A DNA stretch of 64,000 nt, taken from Phytomonospora sp040655735. GTDB lineage: Bacteria; Actinomycetota; Actinomycetes; Mycobacteriales; Micromonosporaceae. Where the stretch lies: NCBI RefSeq assembly GCF_040655735.1, contig NZ_JBFAKK010000007.1:1-64000 (forward strand), written 5' to 3'. The notes under the pieces were generated by a model that worked only from the letters and a program-made list of their open reading frames with translations, was not told where the DNA came from and searched no databases. A program made the position numbers and the translations under genes. Below, in pieces: positions 42,385 through 51,798 of this stretch (position 1 is the first letter of the stretch; each line of letters begins with the position of its first letter).

Positions 42385-43533
42385 ATGCCCACAGTAGTAG
42401 ACGAGTCCTTGCCCGCCGAGACCGTTGCCCTGCGCATCGGCGACACTCGAATCCCGTACCTCATCGGTGGAGTGGACGCCTTCCTCGCCGCCGCGAAGGA
42501 TCTCCATGCCGACAAGTGGATCGTGGTCGCGAGCGAGCAGCCTACTCTGCGCAGGTATGCCCAAGACCTTGCCGAAGCACTGTCCACGATCGCGCCGAGC
42601 AGCGTCATCACTCTTGGCGACGGCGAACGCTTCAAGTCGATCGCGACCGTCGAACGGCTCTGCGAGAAGGCGGTGGAGGCCGGCGCCACTCGTTCGTCGG
42701 TCATGGTCACGGTCGGCGGCGGAAACGCCTGCAACATCGGCGGACTGTGCGCGTCCCTGCTCTTTCGCGGGATACGTCTCGTCCAGGTTCCGACCACCCT
42801 GATGGCGATGTCGGATGTCGTCCTCTCGCTCAAGCAGGGCGTCAATCTGACCGGCATGAAGAACATGCTCGGCACCTATCACGTCGCCGAACTCATCTGG
42901 GCGGATCCGCAGGTCCTGACGACACTGCCTCCGCAGGAGGTCAGGGCGGGTCTGGCCGAGATCATCAAGAACTCCCTGGTGCTCACGCCCCACCACGTCG
43001 ACGTCCTGCTCGCCACGTTGAACCCGGCGGCCGAGTACACAGCGGGCCAGCTGGAGAAGTTCCTCGAAATGGCCATCGAGAGCAAATCGCTGGTGCTTCA
43101 GCACGATCCACGCGAACGCGGCCGCGCGCTCGTTCTCGAATACGGCCACACCGTGGGTCATGCCCTGGAAGCACTTTCGTCGAATCGAATAACCCACGGT
43201 TTCGGTGTGGGCCTGGGCATGCGGGTCGCCGCTCGGGTATCCCACCGTCTCGGTCACCTGGACGAGCAGTCCGTCGCGATGCACGACAGGCTTCTCCGCC
43301 GAGCCGGCCTCCCCTTGGGCATCCCGACGTACGAGGACGAATTCATGACGGCGGACCGTTTGCGGGGGAAGCTGATCTGCGACAACAAACGGGGGTACAT
43401 CGGCTCCGCCGACGATCAGGTGGCGATGGTGCTGCTCAACCGGTTGGGCGTTCCCGTCACGACCGCGGGCGTGCCTTTGGCGGTGGCCCCTGCCGACATG
43501 GTCGTCGAGACGGCATGCGAGCTGCTCTCGTGA
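42385..43533 (+). CDS. sugar-phosphate cyclase, 2-deoxy-scyllo-inosose synthase-like
   Basis: 382 residues of the dehydroquinate-synthase fold (NAD and a divalent metal). Seen: TVGGGNACNIGGLCASLLF (NAD loop), VPTTLMAMSDVVLSLKQGVN, KNMLGTYH, LAEIIKN and the metal-binding EYGHTVGHALE ... HGFGVGLGM. SDxVLSxKQxVNL and EYGHTVGHALE resemble 2-deoxy-scyllo-inosose synthases more than dehydroquinate or 2-epi-5-epi-valiolone synthases, so the likely reaction is glucose 6-phosphate to a six-membered deoxycyclitol ketone plus phosphate. The ATG has AGGA upstream. First certain gene of the operon; its stop overlaps the kinase start. The exact cyclase class needs a phylogeny. Confidence 0.8.
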   Translation: MPTVVDESLPAETVALRIGDTRIPYLIGGVDAFLAAAKDLHADKWIVVASEQPTLRRYAQDLAEALSTIAPSSVITLGDGERFKSIATVERLCEKAVEAGATRSSVMVTVGGGNACNIGGLCASLLFRGIRLVQVPTTLMAMSDVVLSLKQGVNLTGMKNMLGTYHVAELIWADPQVLTTLPPQEVRAGLAEIIKNSLVLTPHHVDVLLATLNPAAEYTAGQLEKFLEMAIESKSLVLQHDPRERGRALVLEYGHTVGHALEALSSNRITHGFGVGLGMRVAARVSHRLGHLDEQSVAMHDRLLRRAGLPLGIPTYEDEFMTADRLRGKLICDNKRGYIGSADDQVAMVLLNRLGVPVTTAGVPLAVAPADMVVETACELLS

Positions 43534-44594
43534 CGTCGCAAGAGAAGGGCCGGCATGCCTCACGGCCCTCCGTCAACGACGAAACCGGCGAAGCCGCCGC
43601 CTGTGCGGCCTCCGTGCCCGGCCGGATCTGCATCGCCGGAGAGTCCCTGGACTGGATGACGGGAGACGCCTCGATCACCGCGGCGATCCCGGCACGGACC
43701 ACGGTGCGGGCCGCCCGCGGCGGCGACAGCGACGTCGTCACGTTCCGGGTCGGTGAGCCGTTCAACGCTTCACAGCGGGTTCTGCTGCCCGAACTCGGAC
43801 GGCTCTCGAACACCCCCGCCCGATACCTTCAGGCGACGGCGTACGAGTTGGCCACGGCGACCACTGTGGACTTGCGTGGGCTGACGCTCTCGTCCGAGAC
43901 CGACCTTCCGGTCGCGGCGGGCACGTCCAGCAGTGCCGCGGTGACGGTCGCGGCCTCCGCCGCGATCCTCGGCCTCGTCAAGGCTCTGGACAGGTCACTC
44001 GACACCGCCGTCGCCCACGCGCATTCGGCCGAGACCGTCCACCTGGGCACCGGCGCCGGCTGGATGGACTTCCTCGCCTGCGGGCACGGCGGTGTCGTCC
44101 GCATCCAGCCGAACGCGGGTCCGAAGGTGACGCGGCTGGCGGAAAGCCTGCAGTGCTCGATCGTGCTGGTAGACACGATGGAGCGCCGTAAGACGCCGAC
44201 GGTGCTGGCCACGAAACGCGCCCGGTTCGAGCGGGCGGACCCGGCACTCAACACCTATGTCGACGAAGTCGGCCATGTCGTGCGCGAACTGACCGGGCGC
44301 CTGGCGTCGACCAGCATCGCGCACGACGCGGTCGGTGCGCTCGTCAGCCACGCACAGGAGCTGCTCCGACGCCTGGTCGGATGTTCGACCGAGCTCATCG
44401 ACGAGTGCGCCGCCCGCATGATGAACGCCGGAGCATTCGGCGCCAAGCTCTCCGGTTCGGGCTACGGAGGCTGTCTGTTCGCACTCGCACCGCCGGACGC
44501 GGTCGCGAGTATTCGATCGGCGCTGTCGACGCTTCCGATCACGACGCACCTCTTCGACGACTGCGAACCACGTGGGCTCCTGCCCGGTGCCTGA
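43530..44594 (+). CDS. GHMP-family sugar or cyclitol kinase
   Basis: About 354 residues. GHMP motifs: RICIAGESLDWMTGD (motif 1, in place of GEhxD), the ATP loop PVAAGTSSSAAV (motif 2) and GAFGAKLSGSGYGGCLFAL (motif 3). Catalytic Asp/His region in HLGTGAGWMDFLACGHGG. It would phosphorylate a hydroxyl of a sugar or cyclitol; in this cluster the cyclase product after reduction, or a hexose for NDP activation, are candidates. The GTG at 43530 overlaps the cyclase stop (GTGA); an ATG at 43515 is an alternative. The substrate is inference from context. Confidence 0.8.
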   Translation: MTSQEKGRHASRPSVNDETGEAAACAASVPGRICIAGESLDWMTGDASITAAIPARTTVRAARGGDSDVVTFRVGEPFNASQRVLLPELGRLSNTPARYLQATAYELATATTVDLRGLTLSSETDLPVAAGTSSSAAVTVAASAAILGLVKALDRSLDTAVAHAHSAETVHLGTGAGWMDFLACGHGGVVRIQPNAGPKVTRLAESLQCSIVLVDTMERRKTPTVLATKRARFERADPALNTYVDEVGHVVRELTGRLASTSIAHDAVGALVSHAQELLRRLVGCSTELIDECAARMMNAGAFGAKLSGSGYGGCLFALAPPDAVASIRSALSTLPITTHLFDDCEPRGLLPGA

Positions 44595-44655
44595 CGGCCG
44601 CTGTCACTCCTCAAGGCGAGGACCGGTCCCCTGAAACGCAGAGAGGAGCAAGGCC

Positions 44656-45834
44656 ATGTCCGGCGCTACCGGGCTTTCGACGCTTTCGACGGTGGTCATG
44701 GCTCACCCGAGCAGAAGAGCGCAGGCCGAAGGGCTTCGAGGCCGGCATCCTCGACTCGATATCTCGGTCGTCTTCGATCCGGAGCCGGAAGGGCCGCCGT
44801 CTGCGCTGCGCACAGCCGCGGTCGCCTGGAGTCGTGTCGGTCCCGCCGCGACGCACCACCTGGTCCTGCAGGACGACGTCACGCTCTGCCGCGGCTTCGA
44901 GCACCTGGTCACGTTCGCCATCGGGACCCGGCCGAGCGAGGCGATCGTCCTGTTCAGCGAGTGGAGTGGACCCACCGGGCAAGTGGGCCGCCTGGCGGCC
45001 CTGCTCGGCCGCACCTGGACCCCGGTCGCCGAGCACTCGGTACCGCCGGTCGGCATCGTGCTCTCCCGAGAGCTCGCGCTCGGCTTCGCGGACTTCATTT
45101 CGTCGACGGCACGGCCCGGCATGGACCGGGACTCCCAGCTGCTCTACGAGTACCTGAACTCGGCCGGAGTCGTACCGCACGTCTGCGTCCCGAACCTCGT
45201 CGAGCACGATCTCTTCGCTACGTCGAGCATCTGGCCCGGCAACGTCACCAAAGGCCTGCGCAGGTCGATGTGTTTCGCCGACGACGTGGCCGGACCGTGG
45301 GACTTCAGGGCAGGCCCTTCGGCGTTGCCGCCGTTCATCCCCTATCACTCGTACAAGTCGCTCAGCGCCATGACCGCTTTCGCGCGCGACGCCGACAATC
45401 ACTGGCGTTACGGCCACACGGCCGAGGTGCTCGCCGCGATGGGGGTGGACCTGTCGGGTCTGGAGGCCGAGTTCGGGGAATCGCTGGCCGAGTTCTCAGA
45501 CCGCCTCGGCCGTCTGGTCAGCCCGGCGTTCCTGCACGAATCCTGGCTCACCGCCGCGGCTTTGGGGATGTCGGTCCCGCCTGACCGGATGCATCCCGAC
45601 GGGTCCCGGCCATCCGTCGTGTCCAATGTGGTCGGGACACTGGTCCAAGGACCGCTGCGTCGCGTACTTTCCGCGACGGCCTTGGCGCACCTCGCCGAAG
45701 TCGCCGAACCGTTCCTGTTCGCCGGGCTGACGCGAGGCGAGCAGCTGCGACGCGAGCAGGCGGCGGCCTTCGCGGATCCCGACTGGCGACGAGTGGGCGA
45801 ACGCGTCTCCGTCAGGAAAGGCGTGACCCCTTGA
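44656..45834 (+). CDS. GT-A-type glycosyltransferase
   Basis: 392 residues, no signal peptide. The N-terminal region resembles GT-A transferases: STVVMAHPSRRAQAEGLRGR, LDISVVFDPEPEGPPSALRT, HHLVLQDDVTLCRGFEHLV. LQDDV supplies the DxD-like metal site; LNSAGVVPHVCVPNLVEHDL is a typical acceptor-side segment. The last 130 residues are helical and not recognised. It would attach an activated sugar to the cyclitol or to an intermediate. GAGAGGAGC lies 6-7 bases before the ATG. The stop overlaps the TTG start of the MFS gene (TTGA). Confidence 0.65.
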   Translation: MSGATGLSTLSTVVMAHPSRRAQAEGLRGRHPRLDISVVFDPEPEGPPSALRTAAVAWSRVGPAATHHLVLQDDVTLCRGFEHLVTFAIGTRPSEAIVLFSEWSGPTGQVGRLAALLGRTWTPVAEHSVPPVGIVLSRELALGFADFISSTARPGMDRDSQLLYEYLNSAGVVPHVCVPNLVEHDLFATSSIWPGNVTKGLRRSMCFADDVAGPWDFRAGPSALPPFIPYHSYKSLSAMTAFARDADNHWRYGHTAEVLAAMGVDLSGLEAEFGESLAEFSDRLGRLVSPAFLHESWLTAAALGMSVPPDRMHPDGSRPSVVSNVVGTLVQGPLRRVLSATALAHLAEVAEPFLFAGLTRGEQLRREQAAAFADPDWRRVGERVSVRKGVTP

Positions 45835-47054
45835 TCGGACGCCTGCTCGCGCCCTACAAGGCCATCGCGCACAGCCGCGCGCTCCTCCTCACCTTCATCT
45901 GCCTGGTTATCTCCGGAGTGTCGATCTCCGGCTACATGGTGACCTTGCCGATCTACGCCTCCCAGGTCATCGGCGCGAGACCCGCCGAGGTCGGTGCGTA
46001 CTTCGCCACGATCTCCCTCACCGCTATCCCCATCACGCTGGTGGTCGGGAAGTACTCCGACCGGCTCGCGTCACGACGGTTCCTGCTCACGGTCGTCAGT
46101 ATCTGGGTCGGGCTCGGCTTCGCGGTCATCAGCCTGACCGGGACCTTCCTGCAGCTGCTGTGCGTCGGCCTCGCGTTCGTGTCGTTCCAGCACATCGTGA
46201 ACGGCCAGATGCTCGCACTCGCCCGGGAGATCTGCGTGTTGAGCGGTAAGGAAGCCACCAGCCTCCTCGCCAACCTGCGTTCGGGCTACTCCCTGGGATA
46301 CGTACTGGGCCCGGTGGTGCTCGGCGCCGCGATCGCGGTCGTCGACATTCACGCCGTCTTCATCGGGTTCGGGGTGCTCTACACCGTTCCGATCGTCGTC
46401 AGCATGGCCCTGATCGGTGGCGGGCGGCGCGCGACGACGGCGGCCACAGCGCATCGGTCGGCACCGAGGCTCGACCGGCCACTACGGCTCTATCTCCTCG
46501 GCGGCGGTCTGGCACTCGTGCTGTCCATGCCGATCATCAAGACCGCCTACCTCGGTCTGTTCGTGGTCGACGAACTCAACCGGCCGATGAACCAGATGGT
46601 CCTGGTCTTCAGCGTCTCACCGGCGCTCGAACTCATCCTCATGCCGCTGTGCGCCCTGGCCGCCGCTCAATGGGGATCACGGACCGTGGTGCTCTGGGGA
46701 TGCGTCGCCGCCGTGGCCAGTCTCGCCGGAACATGGCTCGCCGAAGAGCTCTGGCAGATCGTGGCCATACAGGCCCTGGACGCACTTGTCCTCGCCTCGG
46801 TGGTCGCGGTCGGTGTCGGGCTGGTCCAGGAGATGGCGTCCAACGCCTTGGGCTACGCGACGAGCGTCTTCCAGGTATCCCGCATCTCCGGGCATCTCAT
46901 CGGCAGCAGCGCCGCCGGGCTGGTCGCCGGCGCCGTCGGGCTGCGCTGTTCCTTCGGAGTCGCCGCGATCTGGGTCGCGTCGGGCGCCATCCTCGTTTGG
47001 GCCTCGACACGCTCGCCCGTGGCCGCCCGCCAAGACGCCACGGTCAAGGCCTGA
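45831..47054 (+). CDS. MFS transporter, sugar-efflux type, paralog 1
   Basis: 407 residues with about 12 membrane helices (LLLTFICLVISGVSISGYMV, FLLTVVSIWVGLGFAVISLT, LGYVLGPVVLGAAIAVVDIH, LYLLGGGLALVLSMPIIKTA). The loop VGKYSDRLASRR between TM2 and TM3 is the MFS motif A (GxxxDRxxxRR). Related to SetA-like sugar efflux pumps, so it probably exports the glycosylated product or an intermediate. The TTG start overlaps the stop of the glycosyltransferase gene. The second exporter at 49287 is a clear paralog. Confidence 0.8.
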   Translation: MIGRLLAPYKAIAHSRALLLTFICLVISGVSISGYMVTLPIYASQVIGARPAEVGAYFATISLTAIPITLVVGKYSDRLASRRFLLTVVSIWVGLGFAVISLTGTFLQLLCVGLAFVSFQHIVNGQMLALAREICVLSGKEATSLLANLRSGYSLGYVLGPVVLGAAIAVVDIHAVFIGFGVLYTVPIVVSMALIGGGRRATTAATAHRSAPRLDRPLRLYLLGGGLALVLSMPIIKTAYLGLFVVDELNRPMNQMVLVFSVSPALELILMPLCALAAAQWGSRTVVLWGCVAAVASLAGTWLAEELWQIVAIQALDALVLASVVAVGVGLVQEMASNALGYATSVFQVSRISGHLIGSSAAGLVAGAVGLRCSFGVAAIWVASGAILVWASTRSPVAARQDATVKA

Positions 47055-47085
47055 TCCTCGCACCGCGCACTCGAAAGGGAGAAGC

Positions 47086-48075
47086 ATGCTCAGAATCGGC
47101 ATCGTCGGCACCGGCCACATCGGCGAGGTGCACGCGCTCAACGTCGCCGCCCACCCGCTCGCCCACCTCGTCGCGGCCGCCAGTCTCCATGGCACCACCG
47201 CGGGCAAGGTCGCCCGGCGCAGCGGTGCCCAGCACCGCGGTGTCGAGGCGGTCCTGGACGCCGACGACATCGACGCGGTCATCATCGCCACACCCACGGA
47301 CACCCACGCCGGGCTGATCGAACGAGCGGCGGCTGCGGGAAAGGCGATCTTCTGCGAGAAGCCCGTGGACCTCGACGTCGAACGCACCCGAGCCTGCCTG
47401 CGCGCGGTGCAGTCGGCGAAGGTGCCGCTCATGATCGGTTTCAACCGGCGCTTCGACGGCAACTTCGCCGAACTGAAACGACAACTGGACGCCGGGGCCG
47501 TCGGCGACTGCGAGATGGTCACCATCCTCTCGCGCGACCCCCAACCACCACCGGCCGAGTACCTCCCCGGCTCCGGTGGCCTGTTCCGGGACATGACCAT
47601 CCACGACTTCGACATGGCCCGGCACCTACTGAACGAGGAGCCGGTCAGCGTCTACGCCGTCGGTTCCGCCCTCGTCGACCCCGACCTGCGAACCACAGGT
47701 CACATCGACACTGCATCGGTCACGCTGACGACGAGGAGTGGACGCATCGCGCACATCTCGAACTCGCGCCGCGCGACCTACGGCTACGACCAGCGCATCG
47801 AAGTGCACGGATCGGAGGGCATGCTGCGCGCCGAGAACCTGCACACCTCGACGGTGGAGAAGGCCGGCGCCGGGGGCTTCACCCGGGCACCACTGCTTCC
47901 GTTCTTCCCCGAGCGCTATTCCCAGGCCTTCCGGGCCGAAATCGACGCGTTCATCACCGCCGTCCTCGCCGGGACCGCGATCGCCCCCTCCGGCGAGGAC
48001 GGCCTGCGCGCGCAGATCCTCGCCGACGCGGCCGTCGAGTCTCAGCTGACCGGCACAGCGGTACGCATCGGCTGA
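47086..48075 (+). CDS. Gfo/Idh/MocA oxidoreductase, inositol 2-dehydrogenase-like
   Basis: 329 residues. Rossmann motif RIGIVGTGHIGEVHALNV, then IATPTDTHAGL and the catalytic EKPVDL (Lys of the EKP motif). C-terminal domain with LFRDMTIHDFDMARHLL, which carries the conserved Asp and His of inositol dehydrogenases, and the GFNRRFD segment. It oxidises or reduces a cyclitol or sugar hydroxyl with NAD(P). After a deoxyinosose synthase it could reduce the ketone to a deoxyinositol, or oxidise another position. GAAAGGGAG stands about five bases before the ATG. Confidence 0.88.
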   Translation: MLRIGIVGTGHIGEVHALNVAAHPLAHLVAAASLHGTTAGKVARRSGAQHRGVEAVLDADDIDAVIIATPTDTHAGLIERAAAAGKAIFCEKPVDLDVERTRACLRAVQSAKVPLMIGFNRRFDGNFAELKRQLDAGAVGDCEMVTILSRDPQPPPAEYLPGSGGLFRDMTIHDFDMARHLLNEEPVSVYAVGSALVDPDLRTTGHIDTASVTLTTRSGRIAHISNSRRATYGYDQRIEVHGSEGMLRAENLHTSTVEKAGAGGFTRAPLLPFFPERYSQAFRAEIDAFITAVLAGTAIAPSGEDGLRAQILADAAVESQLTGTAVRIG

Positions 48076-48137
48076 CGAACCTCGGTCGCGAGCCCCGATA
48101 AGGGCCGGATCCACCAACCGACAGAACGGGAGCACCG

Positions 48138-49241
48138 ATGCTGGAACAGTCATGGTCCGAGGCCGAGCGAGCCGGCCTCCTCGCGGAGTTCGGCGACCTC
48201 TATCGTGATCGGGCGGCCCTGGTCACCGGCGCCGACGGCTTTCTGGGTTCCCACCTCACCGACGCGCTGGTGAGCCTGGGCGCGAGAGTCCACACGGTCG
48301 TGAGGGCGCGATCCGGTCGCAGTCTCACCAACCTGGAACACCTGCGTGAGAACGTCACGATCACGTGGGGCGATCTGTCCGACAGGCACACCGTCGACAG
48401 GGCCGTCCGCGCCCTGGCCGCCGATGACGAGAAGCCCTTCGTCTTCAACTTCGCCGCCCAGCCGCACGTCCACCGGTCCTGGACGCAGCCCTACGAAACC
48501 GTCAGTTCGAACATCATCGCGACCCTGAACCTCCTGCAGTCCATCGTCGACCACGGCCTCGAACTACAGCATTTCGACCAAGTCGGCACTTCCGAGGAGT
48601 ACGGGAACAGTCACGGCCGCCAGTTCACCGAGGACGTCCAGCGCATCGAGGTCACGTTCGACGAAGAGTCGCCACTCGACCCGCGCAGCATCTATGGAAC
48701 CACCAAGGTGGCGCAGGACTTCCTCGCGCGGAACTACCACGCCGCATATGGGGTTCCGGTCACGGTCGTCCGCCTCTTCAACCACTTCGGGCCACGTCAG
48801 ACATACGACTTCATCACCGGAACGGTCATCACCCAAGCCCTACAGCGCGACACCGTGATCCTCGGGGACACCAGGCCGAGCCGGGACTTCACCTATTGCA
48901 CCGACGGTGTGCGCGCCCATCTGGCCACGGCGGCCACCGTCGCTTCGGGCGATGTGTACACCTACGGCAACGGACAGGACATCAGTATCCGGGAGTGGGC
49001 GCGACTCATCCTCGCCGTCGGGCGGTCCAAAGGGCACTGGGGTGAGTGCGAGATCGTCGAGGACCGCTCCCTCATGCGGCCGGGAGGCACGGAGGTCCTG
49101 GCGCTCAAGGTCGACTACGGGAAGATCCGCTCTGTGACGGGCTGGCAGCCGACGGTGAACTGGGAGGACGGAATCCTGCGGACGATCGAGTGGTTCGCGC
49201 GCAATCGGTCTCGCTGGGGGAGCCTCCCCGCGCTCGTATGA
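48138..49241 (+). CDS. extended SDR: NDP-sugar dehydratase/epimerase
   Basis: 367 residues. NAD-binding GADGFLGSHLTDALVSLGAR, FNFAAQPHVHRSW, catalytic YGTTK (Tyr-xxx-Lys) with the preceding TSEEYGN (Thr/Glu of the 4,6-dehydratase active site), and RLFNHFGPRQ. The TSEEYG signature points to an NDP-hexose 4,6-dehydratase or a related epimerase. It would make the activated sugar that the two glycosyltransferases use. CGGGAGC lies six bases before the ATG. Which nucleotide and sugar cannot be read from the sequence. Confidence 0.82.
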   Translation: MLEQSWSEAERAGLLAEFGDLYRDRAALVTGADGFLGSHLTDALVSLGARVHTVVRARSGRSLTNLEHLRENVTITWGDLSDRHTVDRAVRALAADDEKPFVFNFAAQPHVHRSWTQPYETVSSNIIATLNLLQSIVDHGLELQHFDQVGTSEEYGNSHGRQFTEDVQRIEVTFDEESPLDPRSIYGTTKVAQDFLARNYHAAYGVPVTVVRLFNHFGPRQTYDFITGTVITQALQRDTVILGDTRPSRDFTYCTDGVRAHLATAATVASGDVYTYGNGQDISIREWARLILAVGRSKGHWGECEIVEDRSLMRPGGTEVLALKVDYGKIRSVTGWQPTVNWEDGILRTIEWFARNRSRWGSLPALV

Positions 49242-49286
49242 GCCTCCCGTACCGCTCGCCCTAGATCAGCGGAGTCAGGAACCCAC

Positions 49287-50567
49287 ATGCTCAGCGTCGT
49301 CATCCAGACGTACCGCGATGTACTCGCACAACGCCATACTCGTGCCACCTTCGTCTGCCTGATCATCTCCGGAGCCGCGATCTCCGGATACGTCTACGCG
49401 TTGCCGGTTCACCTGGACGCCACGACGACGAGCGGGCCGCGGGGCATCGGGCTCTACTTCGCCGCGGCGAGCTTGACCGCCATCCCGGTGACGCTGGTTC
49501 TGGGGCGTTACTCCGACCGTGTTCGCTCACGAGGCAGGTTGGCCGCGGCCGGTGCGTGCTGGGTCGCCATCGGCATGATCGCGCTGAATCTGGTCGAGGG
49601 CTATGTCGCCGTTGTCGTCGTCGGTGTCGTCTTCATCTCTCTCATCGACTTCACCAACGGACAGCTCCTCGCCGTCGGCAGAGAACTCGTGTCCCTACCC
49701 GACCACCAGGCGAGCGGGGTGCTCACGAGCCTGCGGTCCGGATACTCGCTGGGGTACACCATCGGTCCCGTACTGCTCGGGGGCATCGTCTTGCTCCTGG
49801 ACACCGGCGCGGCGTTCGCGATCTTCGGCGGGGTCTACGCCGCGGCCATCGGAATCGCCATGCTCCGTACCCCAGCCGGGCGCGGGCCGGCGCGAGAGGC
49901 GTCCCATCCCGAGACAGCATCGCGTCCAAGGGTTACGAGGGTGCGCCTCTACGTCACGGGTGCCGGGCTCGCTCTGCTCCTGACCGCGCCGATCCTCAAG
50001 ACCGCCTACCTCGGCGTCTTCGTCATCGACGAACTCGACATGTCCTTCACGAGCGTCGCGGCCATCTTCGGCGTCACTCCCATCATGGAGCTGGTGTTCT
50101 TGCCGTTGTGCGGCACGGCGGCGGTGCGCTGGGGGCCGCGTCGTGTCGTCCTCTCGGGGGGAGCCGTATGCGTGGTCAGTCTGCTCGGAGTCGCCGTGTC
50201 CACTCGACTCTGGCATCTGATCATCTTCCAGATCGCCGACGCCTTCGTGCTGGCCGCCGCGGTCGGAGTGGCCGTCAGCCTCGTACAGGACATGTCGCCG
50301 GGCGCGATCGGCTTCGGCACGAGCGTCTTCCAGACCGCCCGCATCAGTGGGCACCTGATCGGCAGCACCGCCGGCGGGATCATCGGCAGCGCGTTGAACC
50401 TGCGCTGGTCGTTCGCGATCGCGTCCCTGTGGGTGCTGGCGGGAACCTTGATCGTCGCCGGTGCCACCAGAAAGCCGACCGCGGCGGCACCGAAGCCGGA
50501 GAACGCGGCCGCCCGCAGGAGCTACCGACCAGTCGAGCCGAAACCGAAGGAGGACCAACGCCGGTGA
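49287..50567 (+). CDS. MFS transporter, sugar-efflux type, paralog 2
   Basis: 426 residues with about 12 membrane helices. Motif A is LGRYSDRVRSRGR. It is a paralog of the exporter at 45831: FVCLIISGAAISGYVYALPV against FICLVISGVSISGYMVTLPI; SLRSGYSLGYTIGPVLLGG against NLRSGYSLGYVLGPVVLGA; PILKTAYLGVFVIDEL against PIIKTAYLGLFVVDEL. ATG start with AGGA upstream. The stop overlaps the GT-B glycosyltransferase start (GTGA). The C-terminus is longer and charged. Two exporters may serve two substrates, or function as a pair. Confidence 0.82.
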   Translation: MLSVVIQTYRDVLAQRHTRATFVCLIISGAAISGYVYALPVHLDATTTSGPRGIGLYFAAASLTAIPVTLVLGRYSDRVRSRGRLAAAGACWVAIGMIALNLVEGYVAVVVVGVVFISLIDFTNGQLLAVGRELVSLPDHQASGVLTSLRSGYSLGYTIGPVLLGGIVLLLDTGAAFAIFGGVYAAAIGIAMLRTPAGRGPAREASHPETASRPRVTRVRLYVTGAGLALLLTAPILKTAYLGVFVIDELDMSFTSVAAIFGVTPIMELVFLPLCGTAAVRWGPRRVVLSGGAVCVVSLLGVAVSTRLWHLIIFQIADAFVLAAAVGVAVSLVQDMSPGAIGFGTSVFQTARISGHLIGSTAGGIIGSALNLRWSFAIASLWVLAGTLIVAGATRKPTAAAPKPENAAARRSYRPVEPKPKEDQRR

Positions 50568-51760
50568 CGGCCGTCCGCAAGATCCTCGTCCTGCCCTGGG
50601 GAAACGGCATGGGCCACATCGCCAGATGCATGGTGCTGGCCACGGCCCTGGCCAGACGCGGCGCCCACGTGACAGTCGCGGCCGAACCGGCCAGGAGGCA
50701 CGCCGAGCTCATTCTCGACGGCGATTGCACCGCGATCCGCTACCCCGAACCGGCGTTGACATCCCGGCCGTGGGGGCACTGGGACGATCCGGCGTTCGTC
50801 ACGGCCGCGATCGAGTCCGACCTCGCCCTCATCCGGGACTCGGGCGCGGACGCGGTGGTGCACGACGGGCGGTTGAGTTCACCGGTGGCCGCCGAGGCCC
50901 TCGGAGTCCCCAGCTTCGGCATCGGCCAGTACGTCCACTTCCCAGGACAGACCTTCGCCGGCAGGTCCAAACCACCTCCACTGTGGACACGAGCGGCACC
51001 GCCGCTGAACGCCTGGCTGAAAGGCGCGGGACTGGCGCAGATCGGCGACGACGCCCGGGAGGTGTACCTCAAGGGGAAGCTCTTGATCGCGAGCGTCCCT
51101 GAAGTGGATCCGCGGCCCGACACCTTCAACGACGAGACGACCGCCTACATCGGACCTTTGACGCGGATGACGGATCTCGAACGACGTCACCCGCAGAGGG
51201 CTCGCGGTCTCGGAGGCGAGAACCGGGATCGAGTATTCCTCTACCGGACGGTGAACGATCTGCGTCGCATCGACGAGTTCATCGACGCCTTCGCCGACAT
51301 CGCGGACTCGGTCGTGATCGCGACCGGCGAACCTCACCTCACGCCGCTGCTCGACCGGGAACTCGGCCGGGCCGGCATGCGCGCCTTCGACATGGTCGAC
51401 ATGTCCGCCGTCATGGAACGCGCGTCCACCGCGGTGATCCACGGGGGCCACGGCACCTGCTTGACGATGCTGCAAGCCGGGCTCGTCAGTGTCGTACTTC
51501 CGGACAGCAGCCCGGAACGAGCCGCCAACGCGCAGGCGCTGGAACGTCTCGGGGTCGGCCGAAGTCTGTCCTCGGGCGCCACCGTCGACTCACCGGGGAC
51601 GACCGCCGCAGAGCTTGAGGAAGATGTCGCCTGGGAGAGCGTCCGCGCTGAGCTCGACAGGCTGCGCGGCGACCGGTCCGCTCTCAGTCGAGCCGCGTGG
51701 TGGTCGGGGCGGTTGTCGGCGTACACCGCAGAGGACGCCGTCGCCCATATCCTCCGATAG
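50564..51760 (+). CDS. GT-B-type glycosyltransferase
   Basis: 398 residues of the UGT/GT1 layout. N-terminal acceptor domain starts ILVLPWGNGMGHIARCMVLA, the GxGH loop of GT-B enzymes. C-terminal donor domain has VIHGGHGTCLTMLQAGL (the HxGxGT motif binding the nucleotide diphosphate) and VVLPDSSPERAANAQALERL. It transfers a sugar from an NDP donor to a small acceptor. The GTG start is within the last codons of the MFS gene (GTGA). Note a similar coupling between the GT-A enzyme and the first MFS gene. Confidence 0.85.
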   Translation: MTAVRKILVLPWGNGMGHIARCMVLATALARRGAHVTVAAEPARRHAELILDGDCTAIRYPEPALTSRPWGHWDDPAFVTAAIESDLALIRDSGADAVVHDGRLSSPVAAEALGVPSFGIGQYVHFPGQTFAGRSKPPPLWTRAAPPLNAWLKGAGLAQIGDDAREVYLKGKLLIASVPEVDPRPDTFNDETTAYIGPLTRMTDLERRHPQRARGLGGENRDRVFLYRTVNDLRRIDEFIDAFADIADSVVIATGEPHLTPLLDRELGRAGMRAFDMVDMSAVMERASTAVIHGGHGTCLTMLQAGLVSVVLPDSSPERAANAQALERLGVGRSLSSGATVDSPGTTAAELEEDVAWESVRAELDRLRGDRSALSRAAWWSGRLSAYTAEDAVAHILR

Positions 51761-51798
51761 CAGCTTTGGCAACCATCCCGAACGTTCACGGAGCCTCA

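Noticed and set aside
42385..43533. Assignment as 2-epi-5-epi-valiolone synthase or primary-metabolism dehydroquinate synthase
   Set aside because: SDxVLSxKQxVNL and EYGHTVGHALE fit deoxyinosose synthases better, and no shikimate genes are adjacent; a phylogeny is still needed.
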